Shown: one piece after another, positions 28,211-36,994 of the stretch
Numbering within the stretch: position 1 is the first letter of the stretch
How the letters are laid out: every line of letters begins with the position of its first letter
NCBI RefSeq assembly: GCF_000018865.1
Contig: NC_010175.1
Span: forward strand, 124,001-188,000
DNA: 64,000 nucleotides
Origin: Chloroflexus aurantiacus J-10-fl
Lineage (GTDB): Bacteria > Chloroflexota > Chloroflexia > Chloroflexales > Chloroflexaceae
Direction of reading: 5' to 3'
Program-made: the position numbers and the translations under genes
The notes under the pieces: generated by a model
What the model saw: the letters and a program-made list of their open reading frames with translations, nothing else
What the model was told of the DNA's origin: nothing
Database searches by the model: none

Positions 28211-29290
28211 CTATCTCCGCACCCGCCGCGTCGTCTGGGTGCGCATCAGAATATCCTGGTAGACGCTGTTGTCGAAGTGTTCAACCATCTTCCCTGCCCC
28301 CCGTGCCACACACGAAAGCGGGTCTTGGGCGATGTGAACCGGCATTTTGGTCTCGGCAGCAATCCGCTTATCGAGACCGTGTAGTAACGATCCGCCACCG
28401 GCCAGCATAATCCCGTGCTCCATAATATCGGCGACAAGTTCGGGAGGCGTCTCTTCCAGCGCAGCCCGCACCTCGGCGACAATCGCATTGACCGGCCCGG
28501 CAATCCCTTCACGCAACTCAACCGAGCTGACTTCAATGGCCTTCGGCAAGCCGGTAAGGAGATCGCGCCCACGCAGCACAACTTTGATCTCTTCATCAAG
28601 GGGATACGCCGAACCGGCAGCGATCTTGGCTTTCTCTGCCATACGCTCGCCGATCAGCAGATTGTATTCCCGGCGAGCAAATTGAATAATTGCCTCATCG
28701 ATCTCATCGCCGGCAATGCGGATCGAATGATTGATGACAATGCCACCCAGGGCAATCACGGCAATCTCTGTCGTACCGCCACCGATGTCAACAATCATCG
28801 AACCAATCGGCTCCTCAACCGGTAGTCCGGCACCGATTGCCGCAGCCATCGGCTCTTCGACCACGTAAGCCTCACGAGCCTTTGCATTCAATGCCGCCTC
28901 ACGCGCTGCCCGCTTTTCGACTTCGGTCACACCCGATGGTACCCCAACCACAACCCGTGGGCGCGGATCGATCAGGGGTAGGGCAGCATAGGTATGGGCT
29001 TTCTTGATAAAGTAAGCCAGCATCTGCTCGACCACATCAAAATCGGCGATCACCCCATCCTTAAGTGGGCGTACCGCCACGATGTTGGCCGGTGTCTTGC
29101 CGACCATCGCCTTGGCTTCGGCACCAACCGCGTGCACCTTTTTCGTGCGGGTGTCAATTGCGACGACCGATGGTTCGCTAATCACAATCCCTTTCCCCCG
29201 CACGTGCACCAGGGTATTGGCAGTGCCTAGATCGATACCAAGGTCACGGCTAAAGGCGCCAAAGATCGTATTGAAGGGGTTGAGACCCAC
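28211..29290 (-). CDS. mreB: Rod shape-determining protein MreB (bacterial actin)
   Basis: Protein of 359 residues with actin-fold signatures: phosphate 1 (LGIDLGTANTLVHV), connect 1 (VVGVPSGVTEVEKRA), phosphate 2 (IVDIGGGTTEIAVIALGG) and the adenosine motif (IMLAGGGSLLHGLD). It polymerises with ATP under the membrane and positions cell-wall synthesis in these filamentous rods. The start is GTG at 29290, with GGAG upstream on the minus strand. First gene of the mreBCD-mrdA operon. Confidence 0.96.
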   Translation of the reverse strand: MGLNPFNTIFGAFSRDLGIDLGTANTLVHVRGKGIVISEPSVVAIDTRTKKVHAVGAEAKAMVGKTPANIVAVRPLKDGVIADFDVVEQMLAYFIKKAHTYAALPLIDPRPRVVVGVPSGVTEVEKRAAREAALNAKAREAYVVEEPMAAAIGAGLPVEEPIGSMIVDIGGGTTEIAVIALGGIVINHSIRIAGDEIDEAIIQFARREYNLLIGERMAEKAKIAAGSAYPLDEEIKVVLRGRDLLTGLPKAIEVSSVELREGIAGPVNAIVAEVRAALEETPPELVADIMEHGIMLAGGGSLLHGLDKRIAAETKMPVHIAQDPLSCVARGAGKMVEHFDNSVYQDILMRTQTTRRVRR

Positions 29291-29638
29291 AGGTATACTC
29301 CACGTGTTACCAGGCGGCGAAACCGCTGCCTGAGCCAGACGAATACGCTCCTTACCATCCGGTTAGCCCGGATTACATCGCTTCATTATAGCATACCGCC
29401 AAACATTGTCTTTACATCACTGCGCCATCGCGAATACAATAGTTGAACCATTTGACTTTTCGGCGGCTTTGTGACACAATTGCTATGCTGCTTCGTTGCA
29501 AGCAAGCGGACGTGTTCGCTGTGAGCATTGCCGTAGGTCAGGTTCGCCCGTCGGATGAAGAACATGCTGCATTCTAAAACTGCGCGGCATTGCTGCTATG
29601 GCTTCTGGCTCACGCTGAGCTAGAAGATTTTTGTTGTC
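29291..29638. other. Divergent intergenic region mreB / chelatase gene
   Basis: The region must hold the minus-strand mreB promoter, which I cannot pinpoint, and a plus-strand promoter (see 29452-29480). No gene or repeat is seen. Confidence 0.5.
29452..29480 (+). promoter_or_regulatory. Possible promoter of the chelatase-subunit gene
   Basis: TTGACT (29452-29457) and CACAAT (29475-29480) at 17-bp spacing, giving a leader of about 150 nt before the GTG at 29639. Confidence 0.4.
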
Positions 29639-31729
29639 GTGAATATCACAAATCTTCCGCAACGACCGGTTTATCCTTTCTCCGCCATCGTCGGCCAAGA
29701 GCGTTTGAAGCGCGCACTGATCCTCAACGCGATCAATTCACGGATCGGCGGCGTGCTGATCAGGGGTGAGAAAGGAACAGCAAAATCAACTGCTGTACGT
29801 GCGCTAACCCGCCTGCTACCATCAATTACCGTGGTGGTTGATTGTCCGTACAGTTGCGACCCCGACACTCCAGCCGCCCTGTGTGCCGATTGTCAGGAGC
29901 GTTTGAAGCAAGGGCCGCTGCCAACGATGGTTCGCCCGATCCGTCTGGTTGAATTACCGGTTTCGGCATCCGAAGATCGAGTTGTTGGTTCGCTTGACCT
30001 CGAACACGCGATCACGGAAGGCCAGCGCCGCTTTGAACCAGGACTTCTGGCACAGGTGAATCGTGGCGTTCTGTATGTAGATGAAGTCAATCTCCTCGAC
30101 GATCACCTGGTAGACCTCTTGCTCGACGCTGCCGCGATGGGCATCAATACGGTCGAGCGCGAGGGGGTGAGTGTCTCGCATCCGGCTCGCTTTATCCTGG
30201 TTGGCACGATGAACCCGGAAGAGGGTGAGTTGCGTCCGCAACTTCTCGACCGGTTCGGGCTGGCAGTAGAAGTCGTCGGTCTCACCGATGTCAACGACCG
30301 GATCGCCGTGATCGAGCGCCGTATGGCCTATGAAGCTGATCCAATTGGCTTCATCCAGCAATGGCAGGCTGCCGAGGAGACGTTAGCCCAGCGGATTGCT
30401 GCTGCCCGTGCGTTGTTGCCCCACGTGCGGATTGATCGCACCGATATGGCAGTAGTTGCCAGCCTGTGCATCGAAATGGGGGTCGATGGTCATCGGGCCG
30501 ACCTGACCATTCTGGAGACGGCGCGCACCCACGCTGCCTGGAGTGGCCGACGCACACTGGTAGCCGAAGACATTCGTCTCGCTGCCGAGCTGGCGCTGCC
30601 ACATCGTATGCGTCGCCAACCGTTCGGTGAAGTCAAACTTGATGAGCAACGATTGGCGAGTATTCTCGATCAGTACGGGAAACGGGCAGAAGAGGTGAGT
30701 GTGCAGGCGGAAGTAAAAAAAAACCCTGACCTCACCGATGTGAGCGAGACGAACGACGAAGGTGGCAACGAGAGTGGCGGAGGTAGTACAACCATGCCTC
30801 TCGGTGGTGCCGGGCAACCAGAAGCGACAGCACCTGTAAGCGAACAGCAGACCGGTGGAACACAACACCGTGCCGGCGATCTGTTTAAGCCGCGTCGCCT
30901 GGAAGCAACACCCGACCGCACCCAACGACGTGCACCCGGACGACGTTCACGCTCGCGCACGACACGGAAGCAGGGCCGCTATATCACGAGCCGCCGTGCC
31001 ACAAAGGTAACCGATCTGGCGCTCGATGCGACCTTGCGTGAAGCAGCTATCTACCAGCGCAAGCGGCGTACCGAGTTGTTGCATACCGTTGGTATGCCCC
31101 ACCGGCGCCGACCGAAGATACTGATTAAGCGTACCGACCTGCGCCAAAAGGTGCGGGTACGCCGGACACGCAATGCGGTCTGTTTTGTGGTGGATGCCAG
31201 TTGGAGTATGGCTGCCGAAGAGCGGATGCAGGCAACGAAAGCGGCTGTTCTCTCGCTGCTGCGCGATGCGTATCAACGCCGCGACCAGGTTGGTCTGGTC
31301 AGTTTCCAGCGCGATTACGCTCGCGTGCTCCTGCCGCTCACCAATAGCGTCGAACTGGCGCAACGGCGCCTGCAATCGATGCCAACCGGTGGCAAGACGC
31401 CATTATCGCGTGGGATGCTAACCGCGTTCGAGTTGCTTGAGCGGGCGCGCCGCCGTGATGCAGAGGTAGTACCGCTGATGGTTCTATTGACCGATGGTCA
31501 GGCAAATGTCTCTATCTCCGATCTGCCGCCTCAACAAGAGGCGTATCGGATTGCCGAGATGATTGCTGAACATCAAATTCATGCGATTGTCATCGATACC
31601 GAACACCCACACTTTGAACGAGGGCTATCACGACGACTGGCAGAGTATCTGCGCGGAACATACTACCGGCTGGAAGATCTCCATGATGATGGTCTGGTGA
31701 GGGCTGTACGGCAACAGATGAGATCATAA
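29639..31729 (+). CDS. Magnesium/cobalt chelatase-type AAA+ and VWA protein
   Basis: Protein of 696 residues joining a BchI-like AAA+ ATPase to a BchD-like VWA domain. Walker A GEKGTAKST is near residue 42 and Walker B GVLYVDEVNLLDD near 140. A four-Cys insert, CPYSCDPDTPAALCADC (about 69-85), between them is typical of cobaltochelatase-like relatives and may bind a metal. A Pro/acidic linker (about 360-460) leads to the VWA MIDAS motif DASWS (about 517) and LTDGQA. Such proteins power metal insertion into protoporphyrin (Mg, bacteriochlorophyll) or cobyrinate (Co). In a phototroph with a chlorosome locus nearby Mg chelatase is plausible, but no bchH is adjacent. GTG start with a weak ribosome-binding site. 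Confidence 0.82.
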   Translation: MNITNLPQRPVYPFSAIVGQERLKRALILNAINSRIGGVLIRGEKGTAKSTAVRALTRLLPSITVVVDCPYSCDPDTPAALCADCQERLKQGPLPTMVRPIRLVELPVSASEDRVVGSLDLEHAITEGQRRFEPGLLAQVNRGVLYVDEVNLLDDHLVDLLLDAAAMGINTVEREGVSVSHPARFILVGTMNPEEGELRPQLLDRFGLAVEVVGLTDVNDRIAVIERRMAYEADPIGFIQQWQAAEETLAQRIAAARALLPHVRIDRTDMAVVASLCIEMGVDGHRADLTILETARTHAAWSGRRTLVAEDIRLAAELALPHRMRRQPFGEVKLDEQRLASILDQYGKRAEEVSVQAEVKKNPDLTDVSETNDEGGNESGGGSTTMPLGGAGQPEATAPVSEQQTGGTQHRAGDLFKPRRLEATPDRTQRRAPGRRSRSRTTRKQGRYITSRRATKVTDLALDATLREAAIYQRKRRTELLHTVGMPHRRRPKILIKRTDLRQKVRVRRTRNAVCFVVDASWSMAAEERMQATKAAVLSLLRDAYQRRDQVGLVSFQRDYARVLLPLTNSVELAQRRLQSMPTGGKTPLSRGMLTAFELLERARRRDAEVVPLMVLLTDGQANVSISDLPPQQEAYRIAEMIAEHQIHAIVIDTEHPHFERGLSRRLAEYLRGTYYRLEDLHDDGLVRAVRQQMRS

Positions 31730-31818
31730 CTATTGTCGGTGAGCGTCGGGCAATTCTGTTGTCAGATGCTACAAGCATAATTGGGTAACCTGTCATTACG
31801 CGAGGAGGAAGGTAGGCA

Positions 31819-33381
31819 ATGACGGATCAGGTACGTAGGGAAGAGGTCGCTGCGGGCGAGCTGCCTGACACACCTCACACGGCAGCCAGCGCTCCGGCGG
31901 CTGAAGCTGCCGTCGCTGCACACGAACAGGCGGCGGAGGCGGCAGCGCCTACCCCTGAAGAGGAGGCGGTTTTGCCCGCCGCCACAGGGGAGGCTGACGC
32001 TTCAGCAACGGCCCCAACCGCAGCGGGTGAGAGCGCCTCAAGCGGCTCTGAGGCAACGGGCGCCAGCTTTACACCGGTCAGCGATGATCAACCACACAAG
32101 CCGCGACGGCTGAAAGACCTGCAGCCCGGTATGGAGCTGGAGGGGAAGGTCACCTCGATTGCGCTCTATGGAGTATTCGTTGATATTGGCGTTGGTCGTG
32201 ATGGCCTCGTACACATCTCCGAAATGAGCGACCGTCGCATCGAGACACCTTCAGAGGTAGTTCAGATCGGTGATACGGTGAAAGTGTGGGTCAAGAGCAT
32301 TGAGCCAGAAGCACGTCGGATTAGCCTGACGATGCGTGATCCTGCGCGGGCCGAAACCCCACGGCGGGCGCGTCAGCCTCAGCCACAACAGCAGCAACCG
32401 CGCCGACAAGAGGTTGATCGCGAGAAGCTGGCTGCACTGCGTGTCGGTGATGTGGTCGAAGGAGTGATTACCGGTTTCGCACCTTTCGGGGCATTTGCCG
32501 ATATCGGTGTTGGCAAAGATGGCTTAATCCACGTCAGCGAACTGGCCGAGGGTCGGGTCGAGAAACCAGAGGATGCGGTCAAAGTTGGCGAGCGCTATCA
32601 GTTCAAGATCCTTGAGATTGATGGCGAAGCTGCCCGTATCAGCCTGAGCCTGCGGCGAGCACTCCGCACGCAACGCATGCAGCAGCTCGAGACCGGCCAG
32701 ATACTCGAAGGCACGGTGAGCGGTATCGCTCCCTTCGGTGCATTCGTCGACATTGGGGTTGGCCGCGACGGCCTTGTCCATATCTCGGCGCTTGCCCCTC
32801 ATCGGGTAGAGAAAGTTGAAGATGTGGTCAAGGTTGGCGACAAGGTCAAGGTGAAGGTGCTCGGCGTTGATCAGCAGAGCAAGCGGATCAGCCTGACCAT
32901 GCGGCTCGAAGAGGAGCAGCCTGCTTCTGAGACCACCACCGAACCAGCGACCACTCCTGCCGAGCCTGCGCCAGCCCGTGCCGGTCGGAGCAATATGGAG
33001 CGGTTTGCCGCCGCAGCCCAGGCCGCTCGTGAGCGCAGCGAGCGCGGTGAGCGTGGCGAGCGCGGTGAACGCAGTGAGCGTGGCGAGCGTGGCGAGCGTG
33101 GCGAGCGTAATGAGCGGCGTGACCGCCGAGACCGCCGGGCAGCGCAGACAGCACCTGAAACCTATGTCGTTGGTGAAGACGATGACGAGACCTTTGAGGG
33201 TAATGCAACCCTCGAAGATCTGCTGACCAAGTTTGGTGGCTCCAGTAACCGCCGCGACCGCGACCGTGACCGTCGCCGCCGTGATTACGACGACGATGAA
33301 GACGACATGGAGCGACCAACCAATCGGCGGCAGCGTGACGCAATCCGCCGCACGCTCCAGCAGATTGGTCACGACGAATAA
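31819..33381 (+). CDS. Triple S1-domain RNA-binding protein (ribosomal S1-like)
   Basis: Protein of 520 residues: an Ala/Glu-rich low-complexity N terminus (1-95); three S1 OB-fold domains (about 100-173, 207-283, 290-362), each with a (V/A)DIGVG(R/K)DGL(V/I)H(V/I)S core; then a charged C-terminal tail with about ten RGE/SER-type repeats (about 404-440) and Arg/Asp-rich stretches. Standard bacterial S1 has four to six domains, so this is a short form and may act in translation initiation or RNA turnover. AGGAGGAAGG precedes the ATG. A terminator hairpin follows. Confidence 0.85.
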   Translation: MTDQVRREEVAAGELPDTPHTAASAPAAEAAVAAHEQAAEAAAPTPEEEAVLPAATGEADASATAPTAAGESASSGSEATGASFTPVSDDQPHKPRRLKDLQPGMELEGKVTSIALYGVFVDIGVGRDGLVHISEMSDRRIETPSEVVQIGDTVKVWVKSIEPEARRISLTMRDPARAETPRRARQPQPQQQQPRRQEVDREKLAALRVGDVVEGVITGFAPFGAFADIGVGKDGLIHVSELAEGRVEKPEDAVKVGERYQFKILEIDGEAARISLSLRRALRTQRMQQLETGQILEGTVSGIAPFGAFVDIGVGRDGLVHISALAPHRVEKVEDVVKVGDKVKVKVLGVDQQSKRISLTMRLEEEQPASETTTEPATTPAEPAPARAGRSNMERFAAAAQAARERSERGERGERGERSERGERGERGERNERRDRRDRRAAQTAPETYVVGEDDDETFEGNATLEDLLTKFGGSSNRRDRDRDRRRRDYDDDEDDMERPTNRRQRDAIRRTLQQIGHDE

Positions 33382-33400
33382 GTCTGACTGTTGAAAACCT

Positions 33401-33432
33401 GTTGCCTGCCAGCCTGCGGGTTGGCAGGCAAC
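33401..33432 (+). terminator. Terminator-like hairpin after the S1-domain gene
   Basis: GTTGCCTGCCA (33401-33411) pairs perfectly with TGGCAGGCAAC (33422-33432) around a 10-nt loop. Only a short T-run follows, and the rpmH promoter begins 4 bp later. Confidence 0.65.
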
Positions 33433-33435
33433 TAT

Positions 33436-33465
33436 TTGACATCAATCTGCCGTGACGGGTATAAT
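33436..33465 (+). promoter_or_regulatory. Strong sigma70 promoter of rpmH
   Basis: Perfect TTGACA (33436-33441) and perfect TATAAT (33460-33465) at 18-bp spacing. The rpmH ATG (33515) follows a GAGGAG site. Confidence 0.85.
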
Positions 33466-33514
33466 GGCATCAGCTTTTGGCATGCTATAAATAACACCTT
33501 GAGGAGTACATACA

Positions 33515-33688
33515 ATGCCGAAACGAACCTGGCAACCAAAGCGCATTCCGCGCCGCCGTAAGCACGGCTTCCGGGCGCGCATGGCAACCAAAGATGGACG
33601 CGAAGTTCTTCGCCGCCGACGCCTGAAGGGGCGCTGGAAATTGACCGTCAGTGATGAGCGGCGAGCTGTGCGCCGCGGCCACCGCTAA
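33515..33688 (+). CDS. rpmH: Ribosomal protein bL34
   Basis: Small basic protein of 57 codons starting [19 protein letters not shown] and continuing [13 protein letters not shown], the hallmark of L34, with a basic C-terminal extension ([17 protein letters not shown]) beyond the 44-47 residues of most bacteria. Structural protein of the large ribosomal subunit. It has a near-consensus promoter and the Shine-Dalgarno sequence GAGGAG. First gene of the conserved rpmH-rnpA-yidC-jag group usually found near the replication origin; dnaA is not in this window. Confidence 0.95.
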   Translation: MPKRTWQPKRIPRRRKHGFRARMATKDGREVLRRRRLKGRWKLTVSDERRAVRRGHR

Positions 33689-33700
33689 GCGCAGAATGGG

Positions 33701-33777
33701 ACGGGTTATCACCAACAGAACCGGGCAGCACGCTGGAGCAGCAGGTCATCTGTCGGCGATAACCCGTTTGTTTTCTT
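33701..33777 (+). terminator. Hairpin with T-rich tail between rpmH and rnpA (attenuator candidate)
   Basis: ACGGGTTATC (33701-33710) pairs with GATAACCCGT (33758-33767) around a 47-nt internal part that can fold further; TTGTTTTCTT follows. The structure ends directly before the rnpA ATG (33782), which has no visible Shine-Dalgarno sequence. It could terminate most rpmH transcripts or govern rnpA expression. Confidence 0.6.
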
Positions 33778-33781
33778 ATCC

Positions 33782-34189
33782 ATGCGACGTGCATATCGGC
33801 TACGCCGACCCGAACAGTTTCGTCGTGTGCGTCAGGAAGGACGCACATTCACCTCGCCGTGGCTCATTCTCACCGTCGCACCGGCTCGACGACGTACCTT
33901 ACGCTGCGGCTTCGTTGTCAGTCGCCGTGTCGGCGGCGCCGTACAACGCAACCGTGCCCGCCGTCGTGTGCGCGAAGCTGTGCGCTTGCTGCTCCCACGA
34001 CTGACAGCCGGTTACGATATGGTGTTCACCATTCGCACACCAGAGGTGATTGACGCACCGTTCACACAATTGCAGGACGATATTACTGCGCTACTGCGGC
34101 AGGCCTGTCTCCTGCCGGCACCCACGAATGAAACAGTGTCACCGGTTTCAGATACACCACTTCCACAACACGAACGAGGATCGCAATGA
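33782..34189 (+). CDS. rnpA: Ribonuclease P protein component
   Basis: Basic protein of 135 residues that assists the RNase P ribozyme in maturing tRNA 5' ends. It shows the N-terminal MRRAYRLRRPEQFRRVRQEGR, then GFVVSRRVGGAVQRNRARRRVRE with the family RNR motif. A Pro/Thr-rich tail (about 110-135) extends past the usual end. The start has no Shine-Dalgarno sequence and sits just after a terminator-like hairpin. The stop overlaps the yidC start (ATGA). yidD, often found between rnpA and yidC, is absent. Confidence 0.93.
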   Translation: MRRAYRLRRPEQFRRVRQEGRTFTSPWLILTVAPARRRTLRCGFVVSRRVGGAVQRNRARRRVREAVRLLLPRLTAGYDMVFTIRTPEVIDAPFTQLQDDITALLRQACLLPAPTNETVSPVSDTPLPQHERGSQ

Positions 34190-35130
34190 ACATTTGGTCG
34201 GCATTTGTTGGATTGCTTGAACAACTCTTACTCTTCTTCTCGTCGTTGACCGGCAATATGGCGCTGGGCATTGTGCTCTTCACGATTGCCGCCCGTCTCT
34301 TCATTTTGCCGCTCACCCTCAGCTCACTCCGCTCGAGTCGCCGGATGCAAGAGGTGCAGCCGATTTTGAAAGAGATTCAGCGCAAATACGGCAAAGACCC
34401 GCAACGGCTGCAAGAAGAGACCCTGCGCGTTTACCGTGAGCACAAAATTAATCCGGTAGGTGGATGTCTACCCCTCCTGTTACAATTGCCGATCTTCTTT
34501 GGCGTTTATCAGGCGGTCTATCACCTGATGGTGCCTGAGCAGCGGGTGAATCTGAGTGCGGCGGCGGCTGAAATGTTGAAAGACGAGCGGCTGGCTCAGA
34601 TCCTGGCTGCCCCCTTCTTTGGTATGGATCTGGGTGTACCGGCGTTCGGGCCGAATGGTTTTGCCGGTTTTGCGTATCTGATTTTGCCGGTGCTTTCAAT
34701 TGTTTTACAGTTGATGCAACAGTTGATGGCTACACCACGAGTCCAGGATCCGCAACAGAAAGCCTTTACGCAGGCAATGTTGATTATGCCGTTTGTCTTC
34801 GGCTATATCGCATTCACCTTTCCAACTGGAGCAGTGTTGTATTGGGTAGTCAGCAGTGTTGTGGGTGTTGTGCAACAGTACTTCACGTCAGGTTGGGGAT
34901 CGCTGGCCAATTACCTGCGCTTCCTGCCACCCGATAATCGTCCAACACCAACGTTAGCACTGGCATCAGCATCGACAGGAAGCACGTCTGAAAGCCAACC
35001 CGAAACGCCAAAAATTGATTTCTGGTCAGTTATGCGTCCATTAACCGAAGCAGCCGTGGAGGAGAGTGATCCGACGCACACGGAACAGCGCCCTTCACGC
35101 CAGCACCCCAATCCCCGTCGCCGTCGTTAG
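34186..35130 (+). CDS. yidC: Membrane protein insertase YidC
   Basis: Protein of 314 residues of the short Gram-positive-like YidC/Oxa1 type, without the large periplasmic domain of proteobacterial YidC. It inserts membrane proteins alone or with SecYEG. Five TM segments can be traced. The conserved Arg in the first core TM is R37 (FTIAARLFILPL); a coiled-coil cytoplasmic loop follows (MQEVQPILKEIQRKYGKDP), then NPVGGCLPLLLQLPIFFGVY. The C-terminal tail is basic (RQHPNPRRRR). Translationally coupled to rnpA. Confidence 0.94.
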   Translation: MNIWSAFVGLLEQLLLFFSSLTGNMALGIVLFTIAARLFILPLTLSSLRSSRRMQEVQPILKEIQRKYGKDPQRLQEETLRVYREHKINPVGGCLPLLLQLPIFFGVYQAVYHLMVPEQRVNLSAAAAEMLKDERLAQILAAPFFGMDLGVPAFGPNGFAGFAYLILPVLSIVLQLMQQLMATPRVQDPQQKAFTQAMLIMPFVFGYIAFTFPTGAVLYWVVSSVVGVVQQYFTSGWGSLANYLRFLPPDNRPTPTLALASASTGSTSESQPETPKIDFWSVMRPLTEAAVEESDPTHTEQRPSRQHPNPRRRR

Positions 35131-35169
35131 CAAGATTTGTAAGACGGTCACCATGACCGAGAGGTGTCT

Positions 35170-35838
35170 ATGAAGCGCATCGAGATCAGCGAACGCACCG
35201 TCGCCGAAGCTGTCGAGCTGGCGCTCGCCCAACTGGGCCGTGATCGTGACGAAGTTGCGATTGAAGTCCTGGACCCGGGTGAGAATGGTGATGAAGCATT
35301 GGTGCGTGTCACTGTTGTTGAAGACGAGGAAGAGGCGCCATCAGTAGAAAAAGTGAGCGAAATTGCGCAGCGTGTTCTTGAAGATCTGCTCGAGCGCATG
35401 GATATTCACGCCTATGTGACGGCGGTCATTTCGCATGCCACCGGCCCAAATGGCGAACCTGAAGCAACGATCACGCTCCATGTCGAAGGCGCTGATGAAG
35501 AAGCAATGGGTCTTTTGATCGGACGGCGCGGTGAGACTCTCCGCTCCCTACAGTTTTTACTCAATTTGCTGGTGAGCCGCCGCGTGCAGAAATGGCCACA
35601 ACTGGTGGTTGATGTTGGCAATTACCGCCAGCGCCGCCAGGAATCGCTGGAAAGTCTGGCCCGGCGGATGGCTGAACGGGTAAGGCAGACCGGTCGGCCA
35701 ATTATGCTGGAGCCAATGGCAGCTTACGAACGACGAATCGTTCATCTCGCCCTGCGTAACGACAAAACAATTTATACCGAAAGTTCAGGTGAGGGCGAGA
35801 ATCGTAAGATTGTGATCTATCCCGCCAAGCATTCGTAA
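35170..35838 (+). CDS. jag: Jag/KhpB family RNA-binding protein
   Basis: Protein of 222 residues: Jag N-terminal domain (ISERTVAEAVELALAQLGRD, 3-50), KH domain with GLLIGRRGETLRSLQFLLNL (about 115-135), and R3H domain ending RIVHLALRNDKTIYTESSGE. It binds RNA, affects cell division and wall synthesis in other bacteria, and is commonly coupled to yidC as here. The ATG at 35170 is preferred over the GTG at 35164 because GAGAGGTG sits at ribosome-binding distance from it. Confidence 0.9.
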   Translation: MKRIEISERTVAEAVELALAQLGRDRDEVAIEVLDPGENGDEALVRVTVVEDEEEAPSVEKVSEIAQRVLEDLLERMDIHAYVTAVISHATGPNGEPEATITLHVEGADEEAMGLLIGRRGETLRSLQFLLNLLVSRRVQKWPQLVVDVGNYRQRRQESLESLARRMAERVRQTGRPIMLEPMAAYERRIVHLALRNDKTIYTESSGEGENRKIVIYPAKHS

Positions 35839-35859
35839 AACACGATTGATTGATGAAAG

Positions 35860-35903
35860 AGCCAGCGTTACCCGGCGTTGTGCCGGGTAACGCTGGCTTT
35901 ATA
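35860..35903 (+). terminator. Rho-independent terminator after jag
   Basis: A perfect 17-bp stem, AGCCAGCGTTACCCGGC (35860-35876) with its complement at 35882-35898, a 5-nt loop GTTGT, then TTTATAA. It closes the rpmH-rnpA-yidC-jag unit. Confidence 0.92.
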
Positions 35904-35997
35904 ATGCACAGTTCACACAGGAAACCAACCGGAATGGTGATCGGGCAGATACTGCTTTTGCCCCCTTATATTAACCTGCGTGATATGGTCTGGTTCC

Positions 35998-36040
35998 GTA
36001 GGGGCGGGTTGTAGGGGCGGGTTCAGAACCCACCCCTACG
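35998..36040. repeat. GTAGGGGCGGGTT palindromic repeat
   Basis: GTAGGGGCGGGTT is repeated twice (35998-36010, 36011-36023), then AACCCACCCCTAC forms the inverted arm. The same family occurs at 56783 and 57266-57298. Confidence 0.75.
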
Positions 36041-36169
36041 TGGTACATATACCTGCTCACTTTACCATGCGAGGGAATGCGGCGAACAGAAAGGGGACAT
36101 CCCGGATCGCACCATGGCATCGTGTGTTTCGGGTTTGATATTAGAACCTGTTTCAAAAAACATCTGCTA

Positions 36170-36490
36170 TGAAGGTATCTCGTTCATTGCCGACCGATTC
36201 CATGATCGTGACGAGCACACCCGGCATCCGCGTGACCAGTCAGGTCAACGACGTGACACGTGCCAGATCGTGAGGACGGCTGGCGCGGCAGCATGACTGC
36301 CGCACTCCAACCGACGCAACACGCGGATGATGAGCGCCCGGGACGACCATCAATCGCTAAGGTCAAGCGCGAGCCGCACTCCAACCGACGCAACACGCGG
36401 ATGATGAGCGAGCAAGGCAACCAATCCGGCGCGTGATGGCACCGGCGATGGTTATGAGAGCGCGACAGTACAGCTTTTATGAAATAAGTC
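36170..36490 (-). repeat. Dispersed repeat element, minus orientation
   Basis: The reverse complement matches the array family: a TTTCATAAAAGCTGTAC-like start near 36480, GCGTGTTGCGTCGGTTGGAGTGCGG and the GGCAGTCATGCTGCC palindrome near 36280-36300. A segment of about 67 bp (CCGCACTCCAACCGACGCAACACGCGGATGATGAGCG-like) is duplicated inside it. The rest of 35839-36170 holds only the terminator and palindromic repeat. Confidence 0.7.
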
Positions 36491-36874
36491 CTAGTCTTCC
36501 CCCAAACGATTCATCATTGCCTGTGCCGCATGGCGAAAATAGTTCTCCATCACCGAACGGGCCGGCTCCGGAACACCGGCTTCATTGAGCGCGGCCAGCA
36601 TATGTTCCAGCCAGGCATCACGCTCACGTGGTCCGATGGGAAATGGCGCATGCCGCATACGTAACCGTGGATGTCCGCGACGCTCGCTGTATGTGCGCGG
36701 ACCACCGAAATATTGCATCAAGAAGAGACGCTGATGCTCTTTGCCCGGTTCGAGATCGGCTGGAAAAAGATGGCGCAAACGTGGGTCGGCTTCCACCCGC
36801 GCATAAAAAATATCGACGATCCGCCGAAAGGTTGCTTCACCACCTATTTGCTCGTAGATCGTTGGCTCACTCAT
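36491..36874 (-). CDS. Truncated hemoglobin, group II
   Basis: Globin of 127 residues. It begins TIYEQIGGEATFRRIVDIFY with the B10 Tyr region, then FLMQYFGGP and the proximal-His segment RMRHAPFPIGPRERDAWLEHM, including the G8 Trp typical of group II (HbO). It binds heme and probably handles O2, NO or redox signals in the cytoplasm. The start at 36874 (MSEPTIYEQ) has GGAGAGG upstream; the longer frame from 36913 adds an unlikely extension. Transcribed divergently from the DUF4380-like gene. An oxygen-binding globin near the chlorosome locus may be coincidence. Confidence 0.9.
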   Translation of the reverse strand: MSEPTIYEQIGGEATFRRIVDIFYARVEADPRLRHLFPADLEPGKEHQRLFLMQYFGGPRTYSERRGHPRLRMRHAPFPIGPRERDAWLEHMLAALNEAGVPEPARSVMENYFRHAAQAMMNRLGED

Positions 36875-36994
36875 TATGTAAACCTCTCCATAGTGTGGTT
36901 GAACGTCATGCACGATTGCATGCTACCATGAGAAGCCATTTTGATTCCTATAGCACTGAGTTCACCTGAAACCTGCGTGCAGAGAGACACCCGT

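Noticed and set aside
32524-33372. 282-codon minus-strand frame opposite the S1-domain gene
   Set aside because: It is the mirror of a repetitive, GC-biased true gene on the plus strand; the S1 domains are unmistakable.
36128-36296. Short ORF after jag
   Set aside because: Lies in the dispersed repeat; no ribosome-binding site.
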